Shown here: one piece after another, positions 8,800 through 21,400 of the stretch | Layout of the letters: every line of letters begins with the position of its first letter | Numbering within the stretch: position 1 is the first letter of the stretch | Origin: Paragyromitra xinjiangensis | Taxonomy: Eukaryota; Ascomycota; Pezizomycetes; Pezizales; Discinaceae | Length of the DNA: 64,000 nt | Assembly (NCBI GenBank): GCA_038503065.1 | Contig: JBCAMK010000009.1 | Location: forward strand, 186,001 to 250,000 | Direction: 5' to 3' | Position numbers and translations under genes: made by a program | The notes under the pieces: model-generated | Databases searched by the model: none | What the model saw: only the letters and a program-made list of their open reading frames with translations | Told to the model about the DNA's origin: nothing

Positions 8800-11679
8800 A
8801 TGTTTAGAGCCTATGAAACTTATGTTTATGCGTGTGTGCATTTCTAGATACATGTATTTTCAGCTCTTGGTTTTCCTAAGATGTAGGTTTCAGATATCAC
8901 GTCGCTGGGAACTATAGGGTTTCATTTTACTGTGTAAGTAGGGAAATTCAAAGTATGCGGGGTTCGTACTGTAGGGATCTACAGCCGACAGATATATTGC
9001 AGAGTTGTATAGAAAATCAATACTACATGTAACGTCCTGATATTAAATTCGCACACTGGAGTTATGGCATAACCGGTTGAAGCCTTCGGTATTCAGCTAG
9101 AGGGCAGTTTATATCAGAACCACAGCTGCAGTAGAACTGGAACAAGGAAATATAAAGTGTCACATCGATATCTCTGCTAGCTATGGGGACTATTCAAGTT
9201 TAAAAAAACAATTAAGCGATTCAGAGATAACCAGAAAATGAACTATACATGCACATGGCTAATTAATAAGCTTCTTCGACTGGTACACAGATATAAGACA
9301 AGCAAGAGCATTTTTGACTAAGGGACATGTAAGCCTACATAATTTTTACATATTACCCTGGTGTCCATTACATCTCGTCGATAGTTCTATGGAAACACTC
9401 GTATCTGTGGTAGTGTACCCCTCTCAAAAATAGTCTCAGCCTGCGCTAGAATAGTCTCAGCGAGATCAATGAAGTAAGGTATAAAGCATTTATGTCCAGA
9501 GTATAGATTCCGAAAATCTCAGGTCACTCCATGATTTCTTTTGAGTTTGCTGAAAAGTGCCTCAAGTTCAACCAATGTTCCTTCGGCCTCCCAAAAACGA
9601 CCCGTTTGCTCGAGATTTTCGTGGTTGTTCGTTGGGTCTCGTGTGGTTGATATCTAGTTAAATTTGTGGGGACCTAGGTCTTCAAGTATTCTCAGAGTTT
9701 CATCAGCCTTTGTCAATCCCTCACACAATCCACTATAAACTTTCTTATTCTTTAACTCACGGGGGATATGATAGGGTCCTCAAGCATGAGGCTAATGGAA
9801 TCAGATGAATTGCTGTTAGACCCGGGTATTTCAGGGTTCTCCGGATCATATTGGATTGGTGAGGATTGCCTAGTTCGGCGAGGGCTGTCTGTCAGAGCTC
9901 TGTGGCGTTCCATAATGCTTGAATGTAGGGTCTAGATAGCTTTGAGGTGATAGGTTTTCTAGTATTGTTAGTTGTAGTGGTGATCGACACGAGGGTGTTT
10001 GGTAGAAGTGGTATCAAACTAGTAGATGTTTTTGACACAGATGTGAGATACTTGACTTAAATTTTTGAATAATGAAGGAGAGGCCAGAATACCGCAAGTG
10101 TGTTGATTATAAATTAGGTGTCTCGAAGGTCCAATACAATCGCGAACCTCGATTTCAGCGTGGTGTGAGCCCCCTTTGGAGAGCAGGCCAGGATTTATTT
10201 TCTCCTCCCTCATCTGTATAAGTTTGGTCAAACATAAGCCGCTGCTTAATAGTGATTCAGACATAAAACTAGGATTAGCTATAGGTTAACGTTTAGTGAT
10301 GTCGACGAGGCAAAAAGTCTTGGGGTCAGAGCTCAAGACCTAGTCTCGAGGCTGGACAGGAGAGAGTCTCTACAAGACAAGATATCTCGAGAGGAATCTC
10401 TCAAATCTTGAGATAATGTTATAAAAGCTCAATTGATTGATTGCTTGAGTAGGCTCCGCCGAGCGCTCTACCACGGACGCTCTGCTCGAGCCTCTGTCCG
10501 AGCCTCTGAACCAAGTCACGGAGTCCGTACATATTAGGAAGCAATATCCAATAGATAAGTCCTGAGATCTCCGAGTGATATTAAATGATTAGATTTAGTA
10601 ATAAGTCCAAGCGACGGGTATCTCATCTCCCCTTAAATCACAATTTATAGGCTGCACACGCAGCTAGTATACAAGAAAATTTCTTCACAGGTTCCGGAAC
10701 TTCCGACCTCGTTCTCTAGTGCCTCTACTAGAGTCTCCACTAGGTCTCCTACCGATCCTCGATTAGGAAGCCCGTTCCCAACACATTGGGCAGGGATTAA
10801 CGGAAAAGTCTGTGCTTTTATATCGATCGAGTACGGACTTTGCTTCAGGCTTTGTTTTAACCCTAGAGTGGGGGTTGCTTCTAGTTAATCCAGTAAATAC
10901 GGTATCTGGGATTGGGAAGCTCGTCATTGTAGGAAATGGTCCGAATTCTCATGCCTTCCTGCTAGGTAAGGTGAGATTGATCCAGGCTCTTGCCTGATTG
11001 ATTGCTCGTTTGCTCATCTACAAGTGAGAATTTACTCCATATAGCTTAATATATACCTAGATAGATAACTCCATGCGCGGCTAATATTAATGATTTCAAA
11101 TATCAATATTGGCAGCTCCTGCGCTATTCTTGCCCTAAGCCAAAACCCTAAGTAATCTATTGCAGATATAACAAACAAGGCTGTAAACTTTACATTAGCC
11201 GAATCTCAATTTATAGCTATCAATAATTCCGTAGCCCCTATATATTTTGAATAGGCAACATGACAGAGTGCGCGTTATCTAGTCCACTACTCCAGGCCCC
11301 CTAAAATTAAATTACCTAAAGCCTAGCTAGTAGAGTTGATATTAAATATATTATATGTGGAAAAGCTTTTATTGTTGTTACTATAGTAGACCTATTCGTG
11401 AAACTATCCCGAATCGTGAAAAAAATACAAAATAAGGAAAATAAAAGGGTTTAAACGCATACATACAGCTTGAAATAAGTGTATGTAATGCGAGTTACAA
11501 AATGAGGAACATTCAGTACCAAACGAAAATTTTCAAAGCAACAAAAAACAGAAAAATAAGTCGAGAAAAGCTATTCAACCTTGAAAAGGTACCAACTACA
11601 CGTACCCTAAATGTAAAATACGCCTGCGGAGATTTATATGCAAAAGTATAGGGTAAAGGGGAACGCTCGGGCCCTATTA
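8800..11679. other. 2.9-kb gene-poor, AT-rich region
   Basis: No intact gene. Contains a decayed minus-strand coding stretch (9524-9913), a TGGTATCAAAC string near 10011 that resembles a retrotransposon primer site for initiator tRNA-Met, and (10300-10800) repeated TCTCGAG/CCTCTG-rich sequence. This could be the wreck of an old retroelement, but no domain survives, so I leave it unclassified. Confidence 0.4.
9524..9913 (-). pseudogene. Decayed unknown gene
   Basis: ATG at 9913-9911 starts a coding-like frame with a Ser/Pro/Arg-rich N-terminus that continues to PIISP. After a one-base shift near a G5 run (~9762) another frame continues for ~40 codons (KKVYSGLCEGLTKADETLR), has a TAG at an N-TAG-I junction, then continues with a Glu/Leu-rich helix to TGA at 9526-9524. 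Composition is protein-like through all three parts, but at least one frameshift and one stop are needed, so it is probably a pseudogene. Family not recognised; helical, perhaps coiled coil. Confidence 0.35.
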
Positions 11680-12549
11680 TTATTCATAGGGTTGACGGGG
11701 CTTCCCAGCCCTTAGTTCTCGGTGATGCCCGGCCCTTCGTTGCGCGATCCGAAGTTCTCGCGCTTCTCCAAGCGTCCTTTCAAGCGCCTCTATCTCAATG
11801 CAAATCATGGACATGTCTTGACCAAGGAAGTGGCCAAAAATCTGCAAGCGGGTGTGATCGTCGATTACATTCAGACTTGGGCTGGGTTGATTTATCTGCT
11901 CAAGAGAACTTCCAATCGAATTTATAATTTGAGCCCGTGAGTCGTAAACTCTGTTAACCCATGCCCGTGACCGCGGCAAATCTTGCGGCACCGCTTGAAG
12001 CTCCCGTAGATTCCTCTCGAAGGTAGAAATGTTTTCCTGATGTAGCTCCAGGATCATTTTTAGATTGCTTTTCGGGACATTGTGAAACATAGCATAACGG
12101 AAAAGTCGTTCAAACCTCCGATCACCTTCATACCAATCATCCAGAAGAAAGCTGCGCTCGCTGCGACATGTATCCACAATACCAAGCCCCTCCGTCAAGT
12201 TAACTTCGTTAAGTTCCACCTCGGTTATCCAGTTTGGAGACTTTACCATTTGTCTCCCCCATTCTCGACTTCTTTCGTATAACTTAAAAACATTTTGACA
12301 CCACCCATACCAATCGGGCACTGTTTCTGGACTCTTGATTCCGCCCGAGACCAAGGCGAAGTAGTCGACCTCAAGGGCAGCTAAATCAGCCTTCTGCTTC
12401 TGCAGCCCCCGTATACATTCCCTAAGCCCAGGCGTGACAGGCCCCGATTGGGATGCATGAAAAGCCAGCATACATTCTAAGTAGTCAGGCAGAGACTTTG
12501 CTCTCCCAGTTGTTGAGGCCCGGAGAGCTGAATTAGGGTATTCTTCCAT
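11680..12549 (-). CDS. Unrecognised 289-aa helical protein
   Basis: Single exon; ATG 12549-12547 in the context AACTATGG, stop near 11682. Mostly alpha-helical by eye, with many Leu/Glu/Arg heptad-like stretches (e.g. LREC-IRGLQKQKADLAALEV at ~63-82 and MICIEIEALERTLGEARELR at ~245-265), which suggests coiled coils. Trp-rich middle (WYGWCQNVF, WGRQMV, NWITEV). No signal peptide, membrane segment or catalytic motif seen. It has the look of fungal-restricted hypothetical proteins; no function is assigned. Confidence 0.5.
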   Translation of the reverse strand: MEEYPNSALRASTTGRAKSLPDYLECMLAFHASQSGPVTPGLRECIRGLQKQKADLAALEVDYFALVSGGIKSPETVPDWYGWCQNVFKLYERSREWGRQMVKSPNWITEVELNEVNLTEGLGIVDTCRSERSFLLDDWYEGDRRFERLFRYAMFHNVPKSNLKMILELHQENISTFERNLRELQAVPQDLPRSRAWVNRVYDSRAQIINSIGSSLEQINQPSPSLNVIDDHTRLQIFGHFLGQDMSMICIEIEALERTLGEARELRIAQRRAGHHRELRAGKPRQPYE

Positions 12550-13850
12550 AGTTTATAGACTAAGTGGATTAGTAAAAGGGAATAATAATAAGGTGCCGGG
12601 TTAGCAGAAACCAATATTAGAGATAACTAATATGCTGGTAGTGTTCAAATTTTTGAGGGCTCTTGACGGGTGTATTAGAGTCGGTGTAATGCGCTGTTCT
12701 GGAGACACACAATAAGGGAAATGGCCTGGTTTTATACACAGAGTATAACATATAATAGATGGCAAGCGACCGACTTACCCGTAATTAAATTGTCATCTTG
12801 GGTAAATAGATAGCTCTATGCGTCAGTGAAATAGCTAACTGATTCACTGGCTATGGTGTATGCACCTTGGATGTGGACTGTCAGATCTCAATGTTGAGCA
12901 CCCCTCTCGAGGTTTATTCCGATATAAACTTGGATTCAATTCCGTTTGCTGGGGTCACACTGCGTATATTTAATCACCGCAAGCGTATTTCTTGGAACGT
13001 CAACTTTAAATTTGGACTCTATCCCTCGACTATCCTCCGAATCAACTCGCTTCACAGACTTTAAAAAGAATTCCTGCCTTCTATCTCTATTAGACAACCA
13101 AAAGATTTCATACACCAAACACAAAGCACAATAGATAGCAAGTAAGCGACCCCTCGTAATGTAATTGCCATCTCGGGTACGTGCGCTTGAATGTGGACTA
13201 CAGGTGTCGTTGCTTAGTCATGCAAGACGGTGAGATGAACAGACCCTAATTATAAGACAACCACAAGAGATATTTCGTAGTAACTAATCAAGAACGATAT
13301 CAAAGTAAGCAGAGAGGAGCTCTCTAAGTCTAAACTGTTTGGGCAGCAACAGGGCTGTATGTTTTGTGTATGCATGGAGTATCACTCATTGCATGACTAA
13401 GCGCCTGCACCTGTACTGGTTTTCCCGAAGACAAATCTACTACACTCTGCGCCCATATGACTGTGAGAGCTCTACCCGATAGGTTTCCACTACGCATTCC
13501 CAGTCACGTCACGCGTACTTATTGGAACACACTACCTCCCACCCATAACCGGAATCCCACATTATACGTCGCAAAACCCTCACCTCAACAGATGTAACTT
13601 CCGGCCTAAGCCCCTCTAGCGAATCCGATCTATTGCAGATACCAGAACTGTAGTCCAAAAACCGTGATCAGCTTTTAATTCGATCAACCCCGCTTTAGTC
13701 TAATCTAACGAGCTTATCCCAGACTTCGGGACAACCCCTGCTCTATATTACAACTAGAAACCCCCCATAAATATACAACCCGCAAAAGCGAGTAACCATG
13801 ATACACTCGAGAACCAAAGTACTTTTATCTACCCAAGACCCACTACCCCA
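12550..13850. other. Intergenic region with a diverged direct duplication
   Basis: No gene. A segment around 12750-12885 (AATAGATGGCAAGCGACC...AATTGTCATCTTGGGTA...GGATGTGGACT) reappears, shortened and diverged, around 13128-13203 (AATAGATAGCAAGTAAGCGACC...AATTGCCATCTCGGGTA...GAATGTGGACT). Likely an old duplication or two remnants of one repeat. Confidence 0.45.
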
Positions 13851-16780
13851 CTACCCCAACCCCCCAATAACACAATACTCCTCGACCTCCTCCTCCCCAG
13901 GCCACCCCTCCCAACCCAACCACCCCTCCACCACCTCCCTCGCCCTCCCAGCAACATCCTTATCATCCTCCAAAAACACCCTAGCAGCCACAACTACCCG
14001 TCTCGCCATAACCCCATCCATATCCAGCTCCACTCCACGCATCCACACCAGCAGTTCTAAAATCCCCTCATGACGTCCCGTGAACCCTAGCAGCCTTACA
14101 TAAGCGTGCAGCGTCGCTGGTTCCGGTATTAATAGTCGTGGTAGTGGCTCTGGCTCTGGCTCGTCCTCGGGCTCGGTCTCTGGGACTTTCATTTCGAAGG
14201 CTTTGTGGAATATAGTGATTATTTTCTCGACGGGCTCGCAACCGTCCCATTGTATGGTTTCTGAGAGTCGTAGTGCTCGCTCGGCTGCTACGCAAAGGAC
14301 GCGGAGGGTCTCGACGTCGGGTTCCATGAGGCGTGTCATTTCGGTGTATAACCGCCAGACCATGTGTGCACGCCATTTTTTAGTGCCCTGTGCGAGACGC
14401 GGGGATGAGAGGGAGGCTGTGAGGCCTACTATGACAGTGTTCCATGCGGGAGGGTACTGGGGCGCGTGGCCGAGGAGTAGGCGGATGGCGAAGATGGTGT
14501 GATCGACGGGGGGGAGGTGGCGGTTATGGGTGTGTGCGAAGAGGAGGTAGAGGTAGGAGGTTAGGAGAGGGGGGGAGGTGTAGTAGTGGCGTTTGCGGAA
14601 TGGTTGGAAGTTGGGGTGAGGGCTTGTGAGGGATTCAGGTGGGGCAAGATCTGAATTTGTGAGTGATGGGTTGTGATCGAGTGATGGGGTGTGAGGGGAA
14701 TACCTTCTACCATGCGGCGCCAGCGCTCTTTACTCCATTCTTTGAGAATCCAGTCGGCGGCTTCAATCGTGTTTGCGTCGTTTACTAGCATGATTGCTAA
14801 TCGCTCGCTCATCTTGACGTTTCCAAATCGCTTCATAAGCCCGAATAGTTCCTCTACGCTTGGTACCGGGGAGCCAATATATACTCCTCCAGGTGGGGCA
14901 ACCGCAATCTCTTTACCTTCACCGGGAACAACCCTTCTCTCCCTCTCCGCCTCCCTCTTCACTCTCACTTCCCATAACCTCAACAGCTTTCCCGCCCCCT
15001 CCCCAACACGAGAATACAACTCCTTAACCCCCTCCAACGCCCTCCTCCACCTCTCCCGCCCCTTACGCCCCTTCCTCTCCGCAACAAGCTTCGCAAACAT
15101 CTCCATCCACACATCCCCCCCCACCCTCTCCTCTAATGCAACCGCAAACACACACCACGCCTCCTCCACCGTCCTCGTAGCCCTCACTCTGGCACCCCAC
15201 ACGCCCCTCGGTACCTCCATCACACCCCCTCTCCGCCGCGAATACCACGTCCTCGTCTGCACCGTCGGACTCCCATCCGTATCCACCCCACTCAACACTA
15301 GCGCCTCCGTCTCCCACCCCCGTAGTGCATACCCCGCACTCGTCATCTGCTCCAGCACCAGCGCCGAACGCGATAGGTGCGGTGGCGGCCGCAAAGGGTG
15401 TCCATCGCGCTGAACTTGCCATGGAGGCCAACTAGACGCCATATTCTGAGCATAATGGGCTTCGAAGGGTGTTTTACTATGTGCGAGTTGGATCGTGATG
15501 AGGGCGCGGTAACCCTCGCGGGTGATGGGGAGATTGAGGGATGCCATCTTGCGTAGGAGGAGGAATTGGGAGCTTTGATAGAGGGGGAGGAGCTTGAAGG
15601 GGCGGTTGTGGGAGGGGGTTGAGAAGAGGGTTAGGAGGCGGTTGTAGGTTGCTGTTAGGCGTGCGTTTGGGAGGGGAGGGGAGGTTGTTGGGTGGAGGTG
15701 GGTTGTGAGGAGAGTGGCGGTGTAGGGGATTGCTGAGGGGTAGGTTGCGCGGGAGTGGCGGAGGAGGCGGAGGAGGAGGAGGAGGGGGGTCTTGGTGTCG
15801 CCTGAGGGGAAGAGGGCGGGTTGGAGGGTGGCGGTTATGTATGGGAGGAGAAGACGAAGGGTTGTTGGTGGGAGGCGGGGGAAGCGGAGGATGAAGAGGA
15901 GGAGGAATGGAGGGATGCGGTGGATGAGCGGGTGCGGGGTTGTGTCGAGGGTTGGTTCTGGTGGTGGATGGGTGGAAATGATCGTTTCGTCAACTTCTAG
16001 GTTTGTTCTTTTGAATAAACCGAGAGCTCGGTTCCAAAGCCACCATTCGCTTTCTTCACGCCTTTTCCACTCTCCTACTCGTTCTTTCCACTCCTCTGCT
16101 AATCTCTCCGCTTTCACCCTCTCCCCATGTTGCCTCGCCTCCTCCATCCTCACGGCTTCAGCCTTCGCCCATGCATCTAGCCTCAACGCAGCAGCCACGC
16201 CATCTCTGGCCATCAGTATCCATACCCAAGCCATCACATCCTCAGGTGCACACCCCTTCCTTTCCAAATACCTCAATGTCTTACCAGTAAACACCCTCTC
16301 AACCGCATCTCCCTCCAACCTATCCACATTCGGCAATGCCCCCCACGGCTTCTCTCCACTATAGTAATAGTAGCAGATAAAATTCTCCACAATCCCCTTC
16401 CTACTCAACGGTGCCCAATACCTCCCAAGCACCTTCCTCCTCCGCTGCGCCTTCCTCTCCCACGTTGTCGTCAGAGGATCAGAATGGGATAGATCCACCT
16501 TCCCTGGTACCGTAGCACTGATCTGGGTTGCAATTCCGAGGCCGTGGAGGAGGCTCAGGAGTGGGAGTTTATGAGGTCTGTTTTCCCGTTCTAGAGAGAC
16601 AACAGTGCCGCGGACACGATGGGCGAGACCTACATGACGGGCGAGGGTTTGGCGACGGCGGGGGGTCCATTTTTTCAAGAGTTGCTTGTAGGGGTCTGTG
16701 TGGAGGGGACGGTGATGGTGGTGGGTGATGGGTTGGTGGAGTGCTCTGCTCAGAGCTGAGCTGATGATGGAGTGTGACAT
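13851..16780 (-). CDS. Mitochondrial PPR-like protein, two exons, 958 aa
   Basis: Exon 1 16780-14704, a 53-bp intron 14703-14651 (GTATTC...TTCAG), exon 2 14650-13851. Splicing turns MVE into ...VED and keeps the frame for the whole C-terminal part, giving 2877 nt exactly divisible by three. The N-terminus is Arg/Ser/His-rich without acids, like a mitochondrial targeting peptide. The middle contains KTPFEAHYAQNMASSWPPW and SGVDTDGSPTVQTRTW, motifs I remember from a fungal mitochondrial protein family with degenerate pentatricopeptide (PPR) repeats. Helical repeats continue to the end (VWRLYTEMTRLMEPD and similar). By analogy it acts in mitochondrial RNA metabolism or assembly, which is inference. 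It shares the 0.5-kb upstream region with the plus-strand gene at 17699. Confidence 0.6.
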
Positions 16781-17303
16781 TCATTGAAGGGTTGGGGGGG
16801 GTTGGGGGATTTTTCTTTTCTGAGGATGTGGTGGGGTGGGTGGGATTAGTCATTGATTATGTAAGGGAGGTTTCGTCTGAAGGTGATAAGGCTGGAGTGG
16901 CAGACTGAGTGGCAGAGAGTCGAGTGAGAGAAAGTGTTGGTTGCCATCTCTCGCCTCCCCATCCGGTAGCCGCTGTCTGTCTGTCTCCCCCACACTCATC
17001 CCTCCCCAGCAGTAAATCTTCATCTCCGCTTCTCCTCAACTGCAACCATCAATCAATCAGTCAGCCAGAGCAAGCAAGCAAGCAACGCAACGCAACGCAA
17101 CGCAACGGCCACCCAAGTAGTGTTTAACGCCAGCACCCAAAAGGAATCTCACCCAAGCCTTTTTTCCTCCCTTCCTCCCCACCACAACAGCCGAGCGAGT
17201 CGGTCGTTGTCGCTTCAGCGAGAGCCTGGTTGGTACCACTGCTACCTCCACCCCCGAGACCTTCAGTACGGGAGTAATTAGGGAATAGAGTCGCGTCGTT
17301 TCG
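16781..17303. promoter_or_regulatory. Divergent promoter region
   Basis: Lies between the PPR-like gene (start 16780, minus) and the nuclear-protein gene (plus). CT-rich with CTGTCTGTCTGTC and a pentanucleotide (GCAAC)5 at 17082-17106. No clear TATA box on either side. Confidence 0.45.
17082..17106. repeat. (GCAAC)5 microsatellite
   Basis: Five perfect copies of GCAAC, preceded by a short AAGC run. In the presumed 5' leader of the gene at 17699. A (TCCA)n run also lies near 17515-17535. Confidence 0.8.
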
Positions 17304-17698
17304 ATGGCTTTGTCAGGTGTGTAAAGTAGCTCCCTTCGTTGGTACTGTAGAATACGCATCTGCGGTGAGAATTGAGAATGCACGAGGATTAATTTAATCA
17401 ATTCTGTCTTCCATCCTTTCATTCCTCTGTTGATTCTGTCTCTCCCTGTTGATTCCTCCCTGTCTGCTGCCCTGTTGCTCCACCTGACCTTTCCCATCCC
17501 ATCTCATCCTCTTTCATCCATCCATCCATCCATCCCTCCCAATCCATCCCCATCCCATCCATCCCCCCCCCGCTGCTCCTGCACCCCTGCGTGTAACGGC
17601 ACGCTGACTGCAACATCTTCTGTACGTAAACAGAATCAGACGAAGGAGCCGCTACCACAACTCCCCTTCCCCCGTCCCCTGCCGAAAAGTCTCCCTCC

Positions 17699-20396
17699 AT
17701 GCTCTCTGACACCCCTGTCGTCGTCGACCACTCTGTCCTCGAAGCCACCGCAACAACGGAGCACGCAAACTCCACCACCAACGGAAAGAGGAAACGCAGT
17801 GTCTCTGCCACTCCACCCTCTCAGTCGCCAAAGAAAAAGTCTCCGGACGAGAAGGACGCACCAGCAATGAGAGAAACCACAGAGGACACCGTGCGGAGGA
17901 GGAAGGTGGTCATGGCTGAAATAGTAAAGGATCTCTTGGTGGTCTTGAAGGAGTGAGTCCACCTCACCTGATCGCGCGATACGATCCCCCAGCTACGCGT
18001 GACTTGTTCCTGACTGCTATAGGCACGACCCTGACCCGTCGATTCTTACCTACCCCATTTCTTCCGCGTCTCCTTCTCTCAACCCCGAAGGTCCTCCTAA
18101 CAAACGCGCTAAACTCTCCCCTTCAACCCCCAATACTATCGCCGAGAGACTCGGTGCGGGGACTTACGCCACGTTGAATCCGGTGCTAGCAGATATCAGC
18201 GCCGTCTGTCGCTCGCTTCTTACTGCCGCCGCGAATTCCTACAATTCACCTCTGAACGGTGGTGGCGCGCTAACGAATGGGAATGGAACGCAGGACGCGA
18301 TTCCGCTCGTCGCGCAGATTGTGCATTTTGAGGAGTTTGCCCGTGAGGTGATCACGCGAGAGCGATTGCGAAGGGCGGACTTGTTTGATTTTGCAGAGGA
18401 ATTTAACGGTGAAGAGGGCGCTAGACCGAGTAATGGTGGGAAAGTCGCGTTAACAGTGATGGGCCATCATGGGCCGTTATTCTCATCTCTTCAGAACCCA
18501 ATCACTGTTCCTGCGCCTCGGACAGAAACTTTATCTCGTTCTTCGTCCACTTCCGAGTCTCCGAGTTCAACAGCGCCTACATCGACTGCTACGTCTCCTA
18601 AACACGGACCGCTGAAGGTCTACCGTGTTGTTGCGCCTCTTAATGAATCTGCTCTCCCCCCTCTTATTTCTACGGTTAAAGCTGTATCAAGTGATCCTAA
18701 GTCTGCTCTTAAAAGTGGCAGTGATCCGGAGAAGGTCTTAACACTAGCTGAAGCTTTTCCTCCACTACGCACACACACCCTTGCACCGCCTAAACCGTAC
18801 CCCTCCAACAATCCTCCTGCTATTGGTCTCAAATGGGGTGGAGTTATCGCTCCCGGAGGCGTATCCGCCTCTAATCCGTCTTCTACAAGGCCAGACCCTG
18901 CTGGTGAGTGGTTGAGCTACCGTAATCACCCGCCACGGGACAGCAAGCACCGCCCGCGCCGTGGAGAGCCAATTAGACTGGGGATGGGGCTACCGGCGGA
19001 TTTTGTAATTGCATATAGCAGTTTTGCACCAACAAAGGATGATTCTGGGGCGAAGGTGCCGAGTCGGATGAGGGAGCGGGTGTGGTGGGAAAAGAGGGGT
19101 GGGGAGCTTTTTAGGAGGATGTTTAAGCATGATCCAGGAGTGGGACATTTGTTCGCGGAGTATGAAAAACAGGGGACTGTGCTTGGGGAGGTTGTGGAAA
19201 ATGAAGATGCAATGCAAGTGGAGGAGGATGAAGAGGAGGTGTTTAGGAAGGCTGTGGAGAGTTGGGAACCGGATTCTGATGTCCCGGTTGATTTCCGATT
19301 GCTCGACGCAGAGAAGACAGAGAGCGAGATGACGGATGCTGAGGAGACCTTGAAGGAGATTTCTGACTTACTGCAAAGTCTGAGGAGCCATCAGTATATT
19401 CGTCTTTCTACATTACCACCTATCCCGCCTCCGCGTGTCAGTACAGGCTCAAATTCGTCAGCTGCTACTACTCCTGCTCCGGCTGTCGCTACACCGCAGG
19501 AACCTACTGCTGAAGAGGTTGCACTCTATGATACACTCAAAACTCGCCTTGCTACTCTAATTGCCTCCCTACCACCCCACCTCACAGCAACTATCGACGG
19601 CACTCTCGACGCACCACTAAACGTCTCTACCAAAATCCCCATATTCGAAGGTGGCGCCCCAGTCTACAAGGGTACCCTCCCAGAGGACCCTAAACCCGGC
19701 CAAACCACTCAACCCCCAGGCCAAGCTGTCCAAGGCGCTGCCATGGCCGCACTCAACGCTGCAGTCGGCATGTCTCCCATGTCTCCAGCCCCCAACTTCT
19801 CCGCCCCCGTCGCAATGATGAGCAGCAACACTTCCACAACCCAACGCATGAACGTCCCCGTCCCCGCACCCCCAACACCCACTCGCATGCCCGGCGTCCC
19901 ACATGTACAAGCCTTCCACGGCCACCACATGCCGCCATCTTACACCCCCGCCCCCCAACAATTCCACGCTCACCAAATGCCTGCCGCAGCCCCCAGCGTC
20001 ACAACCCCACACCACTACCCATCGCCATATGCACCCGCCCCATTTCCACCATCACAACAACAACCCCCACCGCCGCGTGTCGTCGGTCGCGAAGAAACCC
20101 GTGTTGTCGGTCAGCCATTCCACGGCCACTCAATGCCTGGATCCCCGTCGCCTGCATTCGGCGTATACCCTGGCTATCCCGGGACACCGACACCAGCTCC
20201 TTCCGCCAGGGGTAGACTTAATGTACCCCCACCGCAGGGACTTGCTGCAGTTGGCGTGGGTGTTATGGGTGGGTATAGTGGGTATGGGAGGGGTGTGACA
20301 GGAGATGAGTTGAGGATGGGAGTACAGCATACGCAAGCGAGTATGGAGAATGGAACGGTACCGGGAGGGAGGTATGCGGGAAGGAGTAGGAGGTAG
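17699..20396 (+). CDS. Conserved fungal nuclear protein, Pro/Gln-rich C-terminus, at least two exons
   Basis: Exon 17699-17952, intron 17953-18022 (GTGAGT...CTGACTGCTATAG, 70 bp), exon 18023-20396; 875 aa. The join creates KEHDPDPSIL, a motif I remember from a conserved fungal family whose name I cannot give. A basic KRKRS...PKKKSP segment near the N-terminus looks like a nuclear localisation signal. The middle has AYSSFAPTKDD and RVWWEKRGGELFRRMF; the last ~250 residues are Pro/His/Gln/Ser-rich and disordered, as in transcription or chromatin proteins. The frame is also open and coding-like back to an acceptor at 17633 (GTAAACAG, branch GCTGAC). A candidate first exon 17304-17316 would add MALS... 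after a 317-bp intron, so the true start is probably upstream of 17699. Confidence 0.6.
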
Positions 20397-21400
20397 CGGG
20401 TGGGGAGGATTAAGGTGGAAAGAAAGAAAGTGGAGGGGAGGGGGATCTTTATTGATTTTATTCTTTTTCCTTCTTGTTTTATTTTAGTGTTTTTAACGTG
20501 GTTGTAGAGGTAATGAAGAAATGTTGGATTTCGTATGGTTTTGGTGCTTGGTGATGTGAGGTTATGTGATATGGTATGAGGTTGATTCGTGAGTACTAGA
20601 GTATTAGAGCCTGAGTGAGTGGCGTATGGAGAATTTGAAGCTAGGATAGCCAAGATACAGTCATAAAAGGTAAAGGTTCTTCCCACTACTGCTGGGCAGC
20701 GTGGGTGGTTGGTGTATTAAAAATAATTATCATTTTACGATATTGTACCAACTATTTGCTGTCAATAGCGGAAGTGTTAGGTTATTGGTTAGAGCGGGTT
20801 TACTTGTTCCAGATGGGCGCGTTTATATTCCCGTTCTTAATCGCCGTATAAAAACTTGATACTCTGTATAGACGGGTTACTGTTTCGGTGGTTGCTACAG
20901 TCTCTCGATGCTAACACCCTAAGTTACAGTGGAGATATCTAGTCAGCTAAGAGTTCTCTTTGTGGTCCCAAACACGGACTTTTTCTTGGTATTTCTTGGC
21001 GGTGACAACCACAACAAACCCTGGCTTTTACCTGCCCGCATTAACACTCACCATTTACTAAAAGCTCAAGTATATATCTCCTGGTTAGACCTGAGTGTGC
21101 ATTTTTTTTGTTGCAGGTTTTGGAGCTTTTGTTGATTTTCAAAGGAGAGGCGGGTATATATCTGCCTAATACTGTACATACATGTATGGTTGGTCGTGGT
21201 TGAAGACTTCACGCCTTGAAACGAATGACGTCACAACCTACATGTTCGGTTTAACCTCAACTTGTGCAACTCAATGCAACCTATCAACTGTCCACCTCAA
21301 TGCAACCTATCAGCTTCAACTTCCCCAGAGATGAATGCTAAAGGTTTAATCAACGTCTTTTCTCTTTAATCCCCTTGACCTCCCCCACACATCATCACAG
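20397..21400. other. Intergenic region
   Basis: The first 200 bp are the 3' flank of the preceding gene (T-rich, TTTTATTGATTTTATTC). The rest is AT-rich with no frame I trust. A short direct repeat AACT...CAATGCAACCTATCA occurs twice near 21270-21311. Confidence 0.45.

Noticed and set aside
10019..10264. Minus-strand 81-codon frame
   Set aside because: Composition not protein-like, in a decayed AT-rich region, no ATG context.
10300..10800. Copia-type retroelement suggested by TGGTATCAAAC near 10011 and repeated motifs
   Set aside because: No LTR pair, gag or pol motif could be found; left as unclassified.
13851..16780. Long plus-strand frames inside the PPR-like gene (14691-15413, 15792-16364)
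   Set aside because: Antisense shadows caused by GC-rich codons; the minus-strand protein has a consistent intron, presequence and family motifs.
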